Shown in pieces: positions 44,601 to 59,600 of a stretch of 64,000 bases of DNA. Under the pieces are notes generated by a model. It was not told the origin of the DNA. It made no database searches and was given only the letters and a program-made list of their open reading frames with translations. Every line of letters begins with the position of its first letter. The stretch's first letter is position 1. The stretch covers positions 4,650,001 to 4,714,000 of the forward strand of contig JBAJFE010000026.1 in NCBI GenBank assembly GCA_037903355.1. The letters run 5' to 3'. This stretch comes from Trichuris trichiura. Taxonomy: Eukaryota > Nematoda > Enoplea > Trichinellida > Trichuridae. A program made the position numbers and the translations under genes.

Positions 44601-47600
44601 GAAACGATATAATGTGCACATTTTCGCTCTAATATGGCCACAGAGCTGGGAAAAGTCTAAACAGAACTGCTGGAACTAGCTGTCATGCCCATGAGACGGG
44701 TAGGTCCCGTTTTTGTCCCTAAATGCACAGCGTGCAGTCAGGTAGTTAATAAATGCAACATCACTAGGCAAATAATTGCATCATTAAGCTTAAATGGTGA
44801 TGGCTTAAATGCCCCTCTATTACAGTTTCAAAATACGTCATAGCAAACCGTTTACGCGTGTTATGGACTTTGTCTTACTCTATGCTATAATTAACGGTCT
44901 TACTGTTTTTATGGAATGATAACATGCAGCTATGAGTTGAGGCAGTGAATAGGCTGCGTGAAATGCTGAAACGCCGAATCATTTGATGGGCACTTGCGGT
45001 CGTGTTGTGGTGGTAAACTCCGTCCCCAAACTGTCTAGCGGTTTCTGTTTTACGGCATTATGACGAATTGATGTGTTTTACTTAAGCTAATTGGTACACA
45101 GTTAAATTTGTAGACAAACAATAAGGGCAAAGGTTACAAACCTAGCGCTTCCTTCACTTACCTTTATGTTGCAAATAGTACGTTCTTGGTAGCATTAATC
45201 ATTTTCTAAAGACTTTGTTAGTATGCGGTTACTTGGGCTGAAAATTGAAGTTTCTAGAACTGTTTTGAGTTGGGTGGCTATGGTGTATTACAGTCATTGT
45301 CATGGGAGGGGAAGCTGGAGAGCTGACAGGTGGGAAGCTGAGGAGCTCTGGAAGGGCGAAGGGAATGCTAGAAGGTTTCAGACGCTTCTGGAAAAGAAGC
45401 AAGTGGGAAGTGGCTTTTGACGCTGGTTAAGTAGTGAGTGTAATGCAGAATGCCGATGAATAAAAAGTCCTCTCGGCAGCTGGAATAATTTTTCGCGGCA
45501 TGAACAGGTGTCCCGCAGGCTAGTTGTGTATGCAAGTCGCCTGTCTGGATTCTGCTCCCAGAGGAGCAAGACGCTACCTGCAGCTGCGATAGATGCCTAT
45601 GGTATTAGTTGTAGGTACTTTTGTCATAACAGCGTACCAGCTCATTCTATGGGCAATTCACAATGAATAACTTCACCTTTCGCATACTGATAGTCTGCCT
45701 TCTATCGAGAATTGATTGTAAGTGATTCTTTTTGGTCAACTTTATTTCTAGGTGTAAGAAACAAAATTTTGAGTCATCTTCCATTCCTTTCCATTTCTGC
45801 GATTTTTGATGATCCCGGATGGCACTGACCAGGCGATAAAAGCAAGTAAAAGTGAACGTAAACTATCCGCTGAAACTATCTCTATCTCTATTCGCTTGTG
45901 TCATACGAAAGAGGTGAAAAGTTGTCAGGCGAGTACTAGCGAGAGTGGAAGTATGGGTGCAGTGATGTAATGTGAGACCGTGGCTGGGCACTGGCGCGGA
46001 AAAGGTTGAGAAACTGTGGTGTAGTATAACCGCTTTAAATGTTAAGTTAGGCGGTTCAGGTAATAAAAGAAAGCTGTACGTATAGAATTTTGAAACTTTT
46101 GCTGAATGAGTACGATTTCCAAGCAAAGGGATCTTAGTAAAAAAAGAACTAACAGTATGATTGTTTAGTGCGTTGTACATTAGTGCTCACAGTCATGTTA
46201 AGAATTCGTATGAATAGATCGTTATGGCTACCTTTGAGCTTACACCGCGAATGACCGGCATTAGAAACTCTTCTTTGTAATGATGAAAACACAATTAATT
46301 CTGCTTTGAGTCTTGCCAGGTCTGAGCTTCATTAATCAAAGAATACTTTCTTTCACAATCGTTGGTGAAGCTCAAAACAACGTTAACAGTGCTTTCATTA
46401 TCACCTTTGAATTTATCTGAATGTCGGTAAATTTCTTAGCGGATTAATATGTGTTTAACCGGAGGGAGGCTTACAGAAAACTATTCTTGAGTTATAAAAG
46501 CGAGCACGTTCTCTTCTGCTCACCTTTTTTTATATATTGCGCTGAACGGCTTAATTCCTTATTCTTGTCAACAGCATACCATCATCTTCCAGCAAGTGAC
46601 TTAGAAACTTCTAGTCTGTAAAAAGTTGATATGCATTCCTTTTGCGCTTATCTTTATCACTGAATCAGAAATATGATGGTTAATAGGGTTATTTTTCAAG
46701 ATGACGACCCTTGGCTAAGATTTTCGTGCTGGTTTCTATGAAAGCTAGTCGGTTGCTTCGAAGAGCAGCTTTTCGGCATTAATACTGAACGAGACAAAAT
46801 TTTTAGAGCAAGCTAGTCACCCTTGGCATGAAATATTGTTCTTTCCGGTAACGTACTCACTATTAAGCAGCTTTCATTTGCAGAAGGCAAAGGAACAAAT
46901 TGAAACGTCTGAGAAAACCCTGCTGGATTATTTACGCTTGCCCATAAAGCGGATTCTTGATTATCAACAAGCGCTGAAGGTATTTCATTCATCATTGCCA
47001 TTTCCTGGGATGTTTCTTTGATGTGTGAGAGTTTTAGGAAATGATACGTTATAGTATTACGGCGAATGTCCCGACGGATAGCCTACAGAGGGCGCTGGAG
47101 CTGATGCTTTGGATTCCAAAGCGTGCGTCAGACTTAAACCTGATTCGCAACATTTTGGATTTACCGACAGAAACTGCTAAGCTTGGAAGACTGTTACGAC
47201 ATGTAACGTAAACACTGACCTAAGGAACTGGCTCAGTGAATTCGGAATATTCATAGGAACAGTTTGAAGTTTGGCAAGACAACCTGGATGGACCAAAACA
47301 ACAACTGCACGTGTTTTTGTTCAAAACAAAAATTGTAGCTACGGAAAGAATAGAACCTGAAGATCCTGATGAAGTTCCCGAGTTCAAGCACGTATTTAGC
47401 ATGCGGGTACTTTGGTTTTTTTACTTGTTAATGTTGCGTATGGGTTAGCTTCTCAACTTTTGAGAATAACTGACTTCTGAGACTTTACTACTGACTACTG
47501 AGTTTGAGAATAACTTTTGAGAATAACAACATAAAGCTTGTTGAATTATTTTGTTGATAGAGATTATCGTTTGATATAGCAGTAGTTAGATAGCGCTTAA

Positions 47601-50600
47601 TAAATCCTGTGAACATGCAAGTTCTATTTAGCTCGACAAATATGATGTAAAGAAATATCCTGGAAACAGCAATATCGTTCAGTTTGTACCTGTTGACGCG
47701 TCCCTGCCAACGTATTTCTTCAAGGCTACAGCAACAGATAATGCTGAAATAGTCAAGCAGGCCTGGATCAAAGATGTTCAGGAGAATAGAGAGACAACTG
47801 GTGAACGGTTTTGTCTACACCGTGTTTTATTACTCCTGAATTTCAGGAGAACTGCCTGAATCAGAAGTGGAAGTACAAGGAGAATTTATTGACTTTTCAG
47901 ACATCAAAAGTGAATTTTCTGAGTACTCCAGCGTGTCTAGAAAAAGTTCTGAATACGGCGGTATTACTAAAGCATGATTAGCGTCTCATACGTTGGAACG
48001 GCTCTTTTGCAGACGGAAGGGATGATGAAAGCCCACCTGCGAAGAAACCGAAAACTCCTCCTGCTATCTCTCGTTCAACTTCTGCTCAGAGTGTATACAG
48101 CATGAACATGGATAGTTGTAAGCTTTAGCTTTATTTAAAAGAAAGGACCTAGTAGTTCGCTGTTACAGTGACGCAAACCGGATCTATCGAAATGGAAGGA
48201 AGTAGCGTTACCAGAACTCAGTACGGCTTTCGAACTGTTCACGAAACTACTGCAAAAATGTCCCTGAAAGTAACTGGCAATCCAATGCCTGTTATCACTT
48301 GGTAAGTCCTTTTATTGCGCATGCATGGTACCCGAATGAGTGCCGTTGACTTAAAAATTTAGGTACAAGGATGGGGTTCTTCTTCAAGAAGATGAAAGAA
48401 AGAAGTTTTACTCAGACGACGACGGTTATTTTGCTTTGACTATTGAACCTGTCCAAGTCGAAGACACAGGCCGTTACACCTGTGTTGCTACAAACGAGTA
48501 TGGACAGGCAAGAACTTCTGCTTTCTTCCGTGTAGTTAAAGGTAATGTTGCTCAGGAGCTATTCTTTTCTGAACTGTGTTCGTTGTAGTTGACCGAGAAC
48601 CAGAGCCACCAAAGTTCTTGAAAGTTATGCGCGACTTAGAATTGCATGAGGGAGATACAGCTGTATTCACTTGTGAAGTGGAAGGCTGGCCTGAACCGGA
48701 AATTCAGTTTTATTTGGATGGTCAGCCGATTCATATATCTCGCGAACATAACATCGAATACGACGGTCGAACAGTAAGGCTGACTGTTCGGGAGGTGCAG
48801 CCTGAGGATGGAGGAAGTTATATGCTGAAAGCAGTCAATGGCTCAGGTGAAGTACAGTGTGCGGCAACCTTGACGGTGATAAAAGACTTGGAAAAAAACA
48901 AGATGCCTCCTTATTTCCAGCAACAGCTCAATGATGTAACTGTTGTTGAAGATCAAAGCGTTAAGTTTAAGACTGTCTGCAGCGGTGACCCAACACCAGA
49001 AGTTGTTTGGTATATCAATGGAGTCCAACTGACTAACTCTGACAAAGTGCATATGATTGCGGAAGACGGAGTTTACATACTGACAATCGACAATATCACC
49101 CAACATTTCGACGGCGAGCTTACATGCTGCGCTTTCAACAGGTACTATAAAAGTTGCTCGATTATTCTTCGGGCAAGCGGAACTTAGTGCCTTTCTTCTC
49201 CGATTAATTTCAATACTAAAATTTAGGATAAGTCCAATTCTAAACTTCGACTCATACAACACTACGGATAATTATTATTGATAATAACTACAAAAGATTT
49301 CTTGCTAGGATAAATTTCTGTCACCATGCTTAACTTTCTAGTTTGGGAGACAAGTTCAATTGCTTGTGTCGAGGAATAAAGCTTGGCCAGCACAAATAAC
49401 GGATATTACGACTTTGGGCAAGTCCATTCCATTAAAAGTCCAGCCTCATGAAGGCTCACTGAAAAGTTGTTTAGTTCTATACACTCAAAAATCTCAAAAG
49501 CATTAAGTGGTTTCAGATGAACAAAACAATGTCCGTTATTTAAGTAAAGCTTCTAAGCAAATAGTAGTTAATATTAATGCTTCCTGTGGATGATTGGAGT
49601 TTCGATTCGTGTCACTGTAACAAAAGATAATAATTTCCATTTCTGCGCAATATGCTTTACTGCTATAACCAAGCAGTATTTTTGCTAGTAATTCCCTAGA
49701 TAGTTATTGAATATCTTTTTCCTTTGTCATGTGCACTTATTTTCAGACTTGGAGAGATTAGTTGTAGTTGTCGGATTACTGTTAATAAGGCTGACTACGC
49801 TCCCAGTTTTGAGCAAGAGCTGAGTGATCAAGTGGTTACTGCCGGTGAAAATGTAAAGTTGCAGGTTGTAATCGCTGCTCAACCTGAGGCAACTGTTTCT
49901 TGGTGGTTCAATGATGAGCAGATTTCTGAGCACCATCCCAATGTGCGACTGACTGCGAAGGCGCAGGCTGGAAATTACACCATTGAAATAATGAAAGCAA
50001 CAACAGATATGTGTGGGGTTATCAAATGCCAAGCTTCAAACTACCTCGGAACAGTCTTTTCCTCCGCAAATTTGTCCGTAGAGCAAGCTAAGTCAGCGCC
50101 GACTTTTAAAAATATGCTTCAAAACATCGTAGCATTGCCAAGAGAGCACCTGAAGATTCAAGTGAGTTTAATTTCTTCATTTTTAGACAAAAGTAGTACT
50201 GAAATGCATAACGCTTGTACGGTTTGTTCTCTTTTTAGGTTTCTATTATTGGCTGTCCTCGTCCAACTGTGGTCTGGAAACTAAATGGGCGGGAAATAAA
50301 AGAATCACCTAATATCAAGATCTCAAGCAGCGAAACCGACTATTATTTGGAAATTCTGTCGTTCACTGAAAACGACGCAGGCGAACTGGAATGCACAGCT
50401 GCAAACAGTTTAGGCACAGCGAGCAGCAAATGTCTACTTTCAAAGTCTCCTACAAAGGTGGAATCAAACTTTGAAAAAGAACTCCCTGAGTCAACTACTG
50501 CTGAGGGAGGTCAACCCGTTTCCTTCTCGGTTCGGTCAAAACAATCAGCAACGTTTTCTTGGTTCCTTAATGGCACGGAACTCCACGACGGTGATAATGG

Positions 50601-53600
50601 CTTTCGGATTACGGCAATAGGAGACCAGGAGAGTCGCTTGATAATCGAATCGTTTTCTGAAAGCTTATCTGGTAAGTTAACCTGCGTGGCGACTAGTCCA
50701 CAGGGAGTGTCAGAAACTAGCACGGATGTCAAGTCAACATTGGGTATGAAGGAAGGAGCAGGACCGTTACCGCCCACTGTGCTGGCTGAGTACGGAGGTA
50801 GGGTTTTGCTGAAAGTTACAGTTGAATCCGACCAAGCTGAAGTCTGCTGGCGCCTGAATGGCGAATTATTAAAGAATGGCGAGAAGGTTCACATTGGTCG
50901 TAAAGGCTCTGACTTTTTCTTGGAGATTGAAGACATCGACGATAGCGCCAGTGGTGAACTTCTCTGTGAGGTTCGACAAGGTACTCGATCGGATACATTT
51001 GGAACTAATATCAAAGTAGAACGCAGGGCTTTGACAACTTTACTTGATGGCTTGAAAGACACGAGTGTGTGCATTGGGGATACGGTGCAATTCAATTTGA
51101 GTCTTAAAGACGCCAAGAGGTACGAAGTGAAATGGCTTTTAAATGATCATGAACTGGTGGAGTCAGAGAATGTGCACATAAACGTTTACCCAGAGCAAGC
51201 TGAATGCTCCCTGAAAATTGAAAACATAACTGAAGAATTCAATGGCGAATTAAAATGCAATATATTGACTCCGTCTGGCGACTATGTCTCTTCAGCGCAA
51301 CTGCAAGTCGTCCCACGAGCAGCACCGGTTGTGGTGAAGGGCCTGTCAGATTCTTTCGTACAGGCTGGTGATACTGTAAAATTTAGTGTGTCTGCTGAAA
51401 ATGCTGTAGAAGGCAAGGTCAGATGGGTACTTAACGGCTCTGAGCTACTACCATCAGACTCAGTAATTATTACAACGGAGCATCTGAATGAATGCAGCCT
51501 CACTTTGAAGAACATTAATCCGGAACAAAGCGGAATACTGGAATGCTTAATAACTACGCCATACGGTGTTTCTCGTTCTTCAGCAAAACTTACAGTTAAA
51601 CCATTGCCGGCAAAATTGATGAAACCAGAATTTCGTGCCATTATGGCTCCTGTTGTCATCTACGAAGGCGACACTCTTGAAACACGAGTTGTTTTGGAAG
51701 GGGAACCCCAACCAGAAGTGAAATGGTACATTAATGATGTACTTTTGGTTGAAGATTCAAACGTAGAAATCACGACTGAGAAAGGAATATCAAAAGTTGA
51801 AATCAAGAAGGTCAATTTTGACTTGAATGGAACATTGAAATGCGTTGCGAAGAATGAGTACGGTGAAGTGGCAACTAGCACATCTGTATCCATCTGTCGG
51901 CAAATACCTGTTGAATTTGAGCAGTTTCTTTGTGACACGACTTGTCGTGAGGGTGATACACTGAAGCTCAAGGCAGTTCTTCTGGGACAGCCCAGACCAG
52001 AGGTGTCGTGGTACCTCAAGGGGAAAAAATTGGTGCAGACCGACAAAATACATATATATACTGAACAGAACACCTACGTTGCTGTAATCTCAGATATAAC
52101 TTGTGACTACAGTGGGGAAGTACTCTGCAAGGCAGTCAATGAATTCGGAGAAGCATCTTCTTCAGCTATGTTGACCGTCCTACCACGAGGTGTTCCTCCT
52201 GATTTTCTTGAATGGATGAACAGCATAAGTGCAGTTGAAGGGGCTGAAGTGGTGCACCACGTGAAATTTACAGGCGAACCAAAGCCAACAATAAGATGGT
52301 TTATAAACAATCAGGAGGTGCACAATTCAGACAACTTTGTTATCCACACTGAGAAGGATGTCTGTACGCTTACAATCAAACACTTTTCAGCCAGCTTAGC
52401 AGGTGAAATAATTTGCAAGGCAGAAAACGACGCTGGCGAGGTGTCTTGTACCTCCCAGATGTCCTTAGCGCCTGCTGGGTAGGGCTTCCTATTTTCACAT
52501 TTTTTAAGTTCTAATGTTCCTATGATTTAGCTATGTCCGCGAAGAAGTCAGCGAAAGAAGTGAATTGGAAGCAGTTGCTTTGAGTACAGGTGAGATCGAA
52601 GGATCCGAAGCTGGTACAGACTTTGCTGTTAGCTTACCGGATGAAGATATGGAGGTAATCTTTTCAAAGCTGAAGAGAAAACTTCAGTGTCATTAAACCA
52701 TTGAGTTTGTCATATAAATTTGCAGGAAGAAACCAGTAGATTGGAAAGTTCTGTTCTCGCTCCAAAGTTCATTACAAAAATTAAAGATACAAGGGTTACT
52801 GTGGGAAAACAAGCTGTATTTGAATGCATCGTGCCCGGAACTAAAGGAGTTTGCGTGAAATGGTCAGTTTAAGCCAGTAGTTTTATCGTTTTTTTATTTA
52901 CGTGATACAGTGCTTTTCTTCAAACGAATGTTTCAGCGACATAAAAACTCATGCAGGTTGATTTTAGGTTAAAGGATAATAAGGAAATAGAACTTCTTGC
53001 TCGAATCCGTGTTGGAAGCCATAAAGAAGAAAACGTAATAATTCACCGCTTGACTGTTGACGATGTGACGAAAGCAGATGCTGGAACATACACGTGTGTC
53101 GTTATGAACGAGCACGGTCAAGAAATATGCTCAGCAAAGCTTGAAGGTATGGTTTCTTATGGACGTTTATCCTTTACCCTGTTTTCTTCATGATTCTGCT
53201 TGTAAAACATAAGAAATCCAGTTTCGTTGCACTTGGAAAGTGATAAGGTTGCTGCGATACTTCAAAATCTTGACTTAAGGCATCATTGACGGAGAAGGGA
53301 ATTGTTCCTGCTGTACCACCTTTTGATTTCGTTTGAGTTTTCCCTATGCAACCTGAGAGCAAGAAAAAGGGAAGCAACTAAACCTGTGCGACTAATTTTC
53401 TAAGAATAAAGGTTAACGTTACTGCTTTGTTGGATTTCATGGTCTGCCCTGAGCAACTAGTACTACATGTGTACTCATGTTAGTAGTTACCATAATTGCT
53501 TTACTTCCTTTCATGTTTTATAATGTCGATCAATCGTATCGATTTCATGACTGGAGCGATGTATCTCATATTACAGCAGCAAGTTTCATTTCTGTAAAAC

Positions 53601-56600
53601 GAGTCGCACTTTTGTTTTTTAATCGCTGTGACTGTGAAACAAGATAATGACGAAAGACAAGGTGGGAGGCAATTAGCATTAATAATAATGACGATGCTCA
53701 TTACGCATAGATTTACATTTCTATGAATCAAACTTTTGTGAAGCTGTGCTTTTTCTTTTTCGCGTTATACAATATTGTCTTATACCTTAGCGATGCTGTC
53801 CACATTACCGGCAAGTTCGCTTGTTTTTTAATTATGAAAATGTGCAAACCGTTTCAACGAAGTAAAGCAACACAGATTCATTGCGAAAAAGTTCGTTCAG
53901 TTGGATTATGTAGCGGACATAGATGAGCACAATTCTTTGCTGCCCAGATGGCTTTTAGATATTTATAGCGTACTGCCATTTATAATGGTACTCCCATAGC
54001 CGTAAAGTGCCCAGTATTGTATCGGCATGACTACTCACCGCTTCTGGCTTACGTTTTCTCGTTTTCAGCCATTATTATTTTTTTATAGTGGATGAGCAAT
54101 GGACAGTAGCTCAGCTGCCTGAAAGCGTCCCTGAAATAGTTGAAGTGCTCCATTCCTGTATAGTTGAAGAAAACGAAGAAGCTATCATGCATTGCACAGT
54201 AACTGGGTGCCCAGATGCACAAGTTCGATGGTACAAGGACAATGTTCGGCTGGAATCATCAGAGAGGCATGAAATTGTCAGTGAAGCCAATGGAGTCTTT
54301 GTGCTTAAAATATTAAACGTAACGATGAAAGACGCTGGTGAGTACAAATGTGAAGTTTTCAATGCTAGTGGAGTCGCTTCAAGTACAGCAACATTGACGG
54401 TAACAGGTAATCGAACTAAGTTAGTAATTGCGGTTTGAACGGTGAAGATTGTTTTCAGTTCCAATGCCAAAGGAATCCACAGTAGGTGAAGCAATGGCAC
54501 CCAAATTTGTTGAGCCACTGATAGTTTCTGAAGATGCGCATAAAAAAATTACTATGTTCACCTGTAAAATATCTGGACAGCCAAGGCCCCAAGTTCGTTG
54601 GTTCAAAAATGAAAAAATGTTGAGCACGTCATACAAGTATGAAATTATAAACGAAGAACAGGATGCATATATTCTGAAAATACATGACACGACTACAGAA
54701 GACAATGGGGAATACAGATGTGAAGCTTTCAATGAAAACGGCATTGCTTCAAGTTCAGTGGTGCTGACAATGAAGTGTAACGTTTCTAGCCTAATCTCTG
54801 CTCTGCAGATATGTTCAGCTGCCATTTTTCTTTAGTTGAACAAGTAACTGAATCAACGGTTCCTGAAAGTGCCCCTGAGTTTTCAAAGCCATTGACGTCT
54901 GCAGTCTTAAACAGTGGAGAAGCTTTGCATTTAGAATGTACTGTTGTTGGACAGCCTGCTCCTTCAATTCAATGGTACAAAAGTGAAGAGGAATTGCGGA
55001 CAACAGAAACTATTACAATTACATCATTTCCAAATGGACTGGAATGCTTAGACGTGAACGAGGCGACTCCTAGTGACTCTGGAGATTATCGTTGTATCGC
55101 TACCAATCGAGCAGGCTACGCTTCATCAGAAGCAACAGTTACAGTACATGGTAGAATTTATTCTTTTATTTCATTAGCAAATTTTTTTGTGCACACTTAT
55201 TTCAGCCGCTGAAGAAATGGAAACAGGTGAATTACTGGGAGCTGCCACAGAGTTTGTTGAACCACTCCACAGCCAGACAGTTAAAGAAAATGAAACAGGG
55301 ACATTGAGCTGCAAGGTAATCGGGCCTCCTGTCACCTCAGTTCGGTGGTTTAAGGAAGATATGGTGTTGGAATCATCAGAGAAGTACGAGATTATGAGCA
55401 AAGGGGACGGCGTTTTTGCTCTACAAGTGCATAATAGCACTGCAGAAGACAGTGGAGAATTTAAGTGTGAAGTGACCACTGAGAAAGGGTCATCTATTTC
55501 TAAAGCCCAGCTGACTGTGGAAAGTAAGAAGCCTTAATTTGTTGCCTATAAAGTCAGGCTAGAAATTCACTGCTTCAGAATCAACGCTAAAACAAGAATT
55601 TGCTGAAGAGCAACCACCGGAATTTTTGAAATCGCCTACCGCGACTTCATTGACAGAAGGCGAATCTTTGACGTTGGAATGTTCTGTCACTGGTAAACCT
55701 CGCCCAACGGTGCAGTGGTTCAGAAACGGAGAAGAAATAGAGGAAGAGGAATCAGTCAAACTAGAAACAGGCGATAATGGAGTATGCCGATTGACTGTGC
55801 ATAATGTGACTCAGAAAGATGCAGGACAGTATCGCTGCATCGCAACTAATACATCCGGAGCTTCATGGAGTGACGTATCTGTAACCGTGAACGGTATTGA
55901 ACTCCTTGACCATGTAACGCTTTTTTGGCTAACTGTTAACACTTCAGTTGCTGAACATGCCGTTCTGACACCTGTGTTTGAAGTCGCACCCATATTTGTC
56001 CAGCAGTTGCAGTCTTGCACGGTGAATGCAAATGAACAGCATATTTTGCAATGCAGGGTCACTGGAGCGCCGCAGCCACAGGTCCGTTGGTTAAAAGATG
56101 GCGTGCAGTTACAGCCATCAGAGAAGTATGAAATGATTTGCGAAGATGGTGAAACGCAAATTCTGAAGGTTCAAAACTTTAATGAGGACGACTCAGCTGT
56201 ATACAGATGCGAAGCGTCTAATGCAAAAGGTTTTGCTGCAAGTGAAGCTAGCATAAAAATTCAAAGTAAGCTTCTGTGGTTTTGGATGACTTTTCTAGTC
56301 GCTGAACTTTTGAAATTTTAGAAGCTGAGGTTGTTACAGCTGTACCAACTTTCTCAGAAACGCTGGTCGCAACTTCTGTTGTGGAAGGACAGCCATTGCT
56401 CTTAGAATGTACCGTTTCTGGAGAGCAGGATGCGATAGTTGAATGGTTTAAAAATGACCAGAGGATAGACGCAACGCAAAATGTTAAAATCGAGTCACTT
56501 GCTGGAGGTGTACAACATCTTGAAGTCAGAAATGTGACACTTAATGATTCTGGAATTTATCGCTGTGTGGTCGCAAACGAACTCGGTGATTCTTCAACAG

Positions 56601-59600
56601 AAGCAAGAGTAACAGTGCAAAGTATGTTCACTCCTGCTTTCATTATTTTTTCAATTGTTTGAGGTATTTTAAGCGCATGAAACGGTTGAGGAAGCGGAGT
56701 TATGTGAAACTGTTCCAGTATTTGTTGAAGTGTTAAAATCTCAAGTAGCCAAAGAGAGTGAAGTTAGTTCCTTGACTTGTAAGGTGTACAGTTCCCCGAA
56801 GACAGAGGTTCAATGGTTCAAAGATGGCGTTGAATTGAAGTCGTCAGAGAAATATGAGCTGATAAATGAAGTTAGCGGAGTGTTTGTCTTGAAAGTGCAC
56901 GATATCAGCAAGCAAGATGCTGGGGAATACACGTGTGTTGCCACCAATAAAATGGGCTCTGCCTCCAGTAATGCATTCTTATCGGTCAGCGGTAAGCGTC
57001 TGCTTCCTTTTGTTCAAATTCCCTTACGCTATATTTTTAGTCGCTGAAGAAACGGTGAGTGGTGGCCAACAGATGGCTCCTGCATTTTTAAGTGCAATTA
57101 CTGAGGCGTTTCCAATGTGCGGTGAAAAAGTGCATCTGGAATGTGTTGTCACAGGTAACCCTCCTCCTGAAGTGCATTGGCTGAAAAACGGGCAGGAAGT
57201 ATTGTCAACTGGCATGATGAAAGTCAGCACCTTCTCTGATGGAACACAATGCCTTGAAATAGAACACGTGGCAGTGAAAGACGCAGGGGATTATTGTTGT
57301 GTGGCCACAAATCCATTAGGACAAGCGTCAACCAAGATTGCAGTAGACGTGAAGAGTAAAGCGATCCTGTTCTGAGAAGTATTATTTTTCATGAACTTAT
57401 TTTCAGCTGCTGAAACAGAAGAAGATTTTAAACTTTATGGCACAGTGCCACAATTCATTGAAACTCTTCATCACTGTGATGTGAAAGAAAATGAAACAGC
57501 CATTATGAAAACCAAAGTAATAGGCACGCCGCTGCCTGAAGTCAGATGGTACAAAGACAATGAGCTGTTGGAGTCATCTGCAAAATTTGAGTTGGTTAGT
57601 GAAGTAGATGGATCCTTCCTTCTGAAAGTACACGACGCCACAGAAGCAGATGTTGGAGAATACAGATGTGAAATATTTAACAGCAAAGGTGTTGCTTCAA
57701 GTAAAGCACAGTTGACAGTCAGAGGTACATAATTCAGGTTGATGCTAATAAGGGCAATGCGATATTTTTGTCTTCAGCGGGTGAGGCAAGTGAGACAATC
57801 AGCGCACTGAAAGCTCCGCTGTTTTTGGAAACGCTCACTTCATGTTCTCTGACCGAAGGAGAACCGCTGCTTTTGAATTGCGCTGTCTCAGGCCAGCCGA
57901 CTCCAATAATCCAATGGTTCAAAAATGGAGAAGAAGTGAAAGCAACGGAGCAAATAAAAATAGAATCCCTGCCCGAAGGAATCTTGCGGCTTGTTGTCCA
58001 ACATACTCACGTGGGCGACTCTGGCCTATACCGCTGTTTAGCTACCAACGAAGCGGGAAAGTGCTCAACAGAAGCTACTGTCAGTGTTCAAGGCAAGTAA
58101 CTTCCTTCCTTCACTCAATTTTTCCACTGAAAACAGGTCCATTTCACTGGCTAGCTAGGGTGAATGAGTTGCACATTAAGGTCTGCTATTTGATGTGACG
58201 AAACATTTAGCAGTATAAAAGAATCTTGCACCGTCAAAACGTAGTTGATTCAAAGGTAGTACAGCACAGTATCATTCATAGAATTGTAAAATTAAATCGA
58301 TTAAGTGACGTAGCCTAACCTTGTCCGGTAGTCAACTTCTATGTGTAAGTTGTCTGGAGAGATATATTGAATAAAGAAGCTATGCGGTTTCGGAAGGAGT
58401 AAGGAATTGAAACTGAGACGGAAATACTTGTTACGGAACTTCAGCAAGTCTCACGAGGTTCTGTAACAATGAACCTTGGTTCTTCTACGCGAATTCAAAC
58501 CTGTACACTTCATACATGCCAGTTTGGAAAAGTACAAAACCGCACATAAGACCTCCTGTACTCTGCCAACAAATGATAAACCAAACGTGAATTTTTTTTA
58601 TTTTTCACGTTCTCTGTCTGTTCAGATCCTGTCATACCGTAAAGGCGTAAAGCTTTTTGGCAGTGCCGTAATATCGCGTATTGTATCCGAAACAAAAAGA
58701 AATCATTTATTAGCATGAAAGAGTACAAACGCGGATACGAAAGCGGAGCTCTCAAGGGCACTATTCTCTGTCATCAACGAAACGATTACGGAGATGCAAG
58801 AAAAGGAGGGGGTAGGAGGAAAGAAGGGTCTTTCAGTGAACGAACCTCTGTACATGCTCCATTCATACCATCTACGAGACAAACATTTTACCCCTTATTA
58901 GGTTTGCATAACTTCCGGTTGTTGGTGGTGATCTAGAGCGCAGCAAAACAGTACTTGCCCAAGCTTCGCTCATCTTGAAACCCTAATTACAATTGACAGT
59001 GTAACCGTTGGATGCAGGGGGCTCTTCTATGGTTTAGGGTTAAGGCTAGGGTTAAACAACTTTTGAACGTGTTAAGAAAGAAGATTTAGAAGCTGGGACG
59101 AACATCGTAAACCGGCAGCTGAGTATTGAAAAATTTTCCCATACTTGTCGCTGAGGACGGTACATGGCTAGCATTGTAAGTCCCGGCGTTTAACAAAAAG
59201 ATCTTCTAATCTAATGGATTGAAGCTGTCAATTAATTGAGCCTTCAGAAGCCAGTATTGAAAATTGCAATAAATTAGATCAACATGAGGTGATTAATAAG
59301 ACGGCGAAATTTTGGAATGAAAAACACGTTTCATTGTCCATTAAGCTTCAAATGACAAGGGCGTGGAGAAATGTCTTTTTCTTATGTATTCTGGCCATTG
59401 CTGTGCAGATCAGTGACGTTTGAAGATTTTAGAAAAGCAGTTTGCATTTAGCTTTATAATTTCCGCAATCATTTTCAGCATGTGAGACTATGGAGTTCGA
59501 AGAACTGGCGGAAACCGCACCTGAGTTTGTAGAAGTTCTTCATTTCTGTGATGTAGCTGAAACTCAAGAGGGTATCTTGTCCTGCAAACTCACTGGAATC

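Noticed and set aside
50511..52310. Several 60-137-codon minus-strand frames
   Set aside because: Antisense shadows of the long unc-89 exon, which has strong Ig homology on the plus strand.
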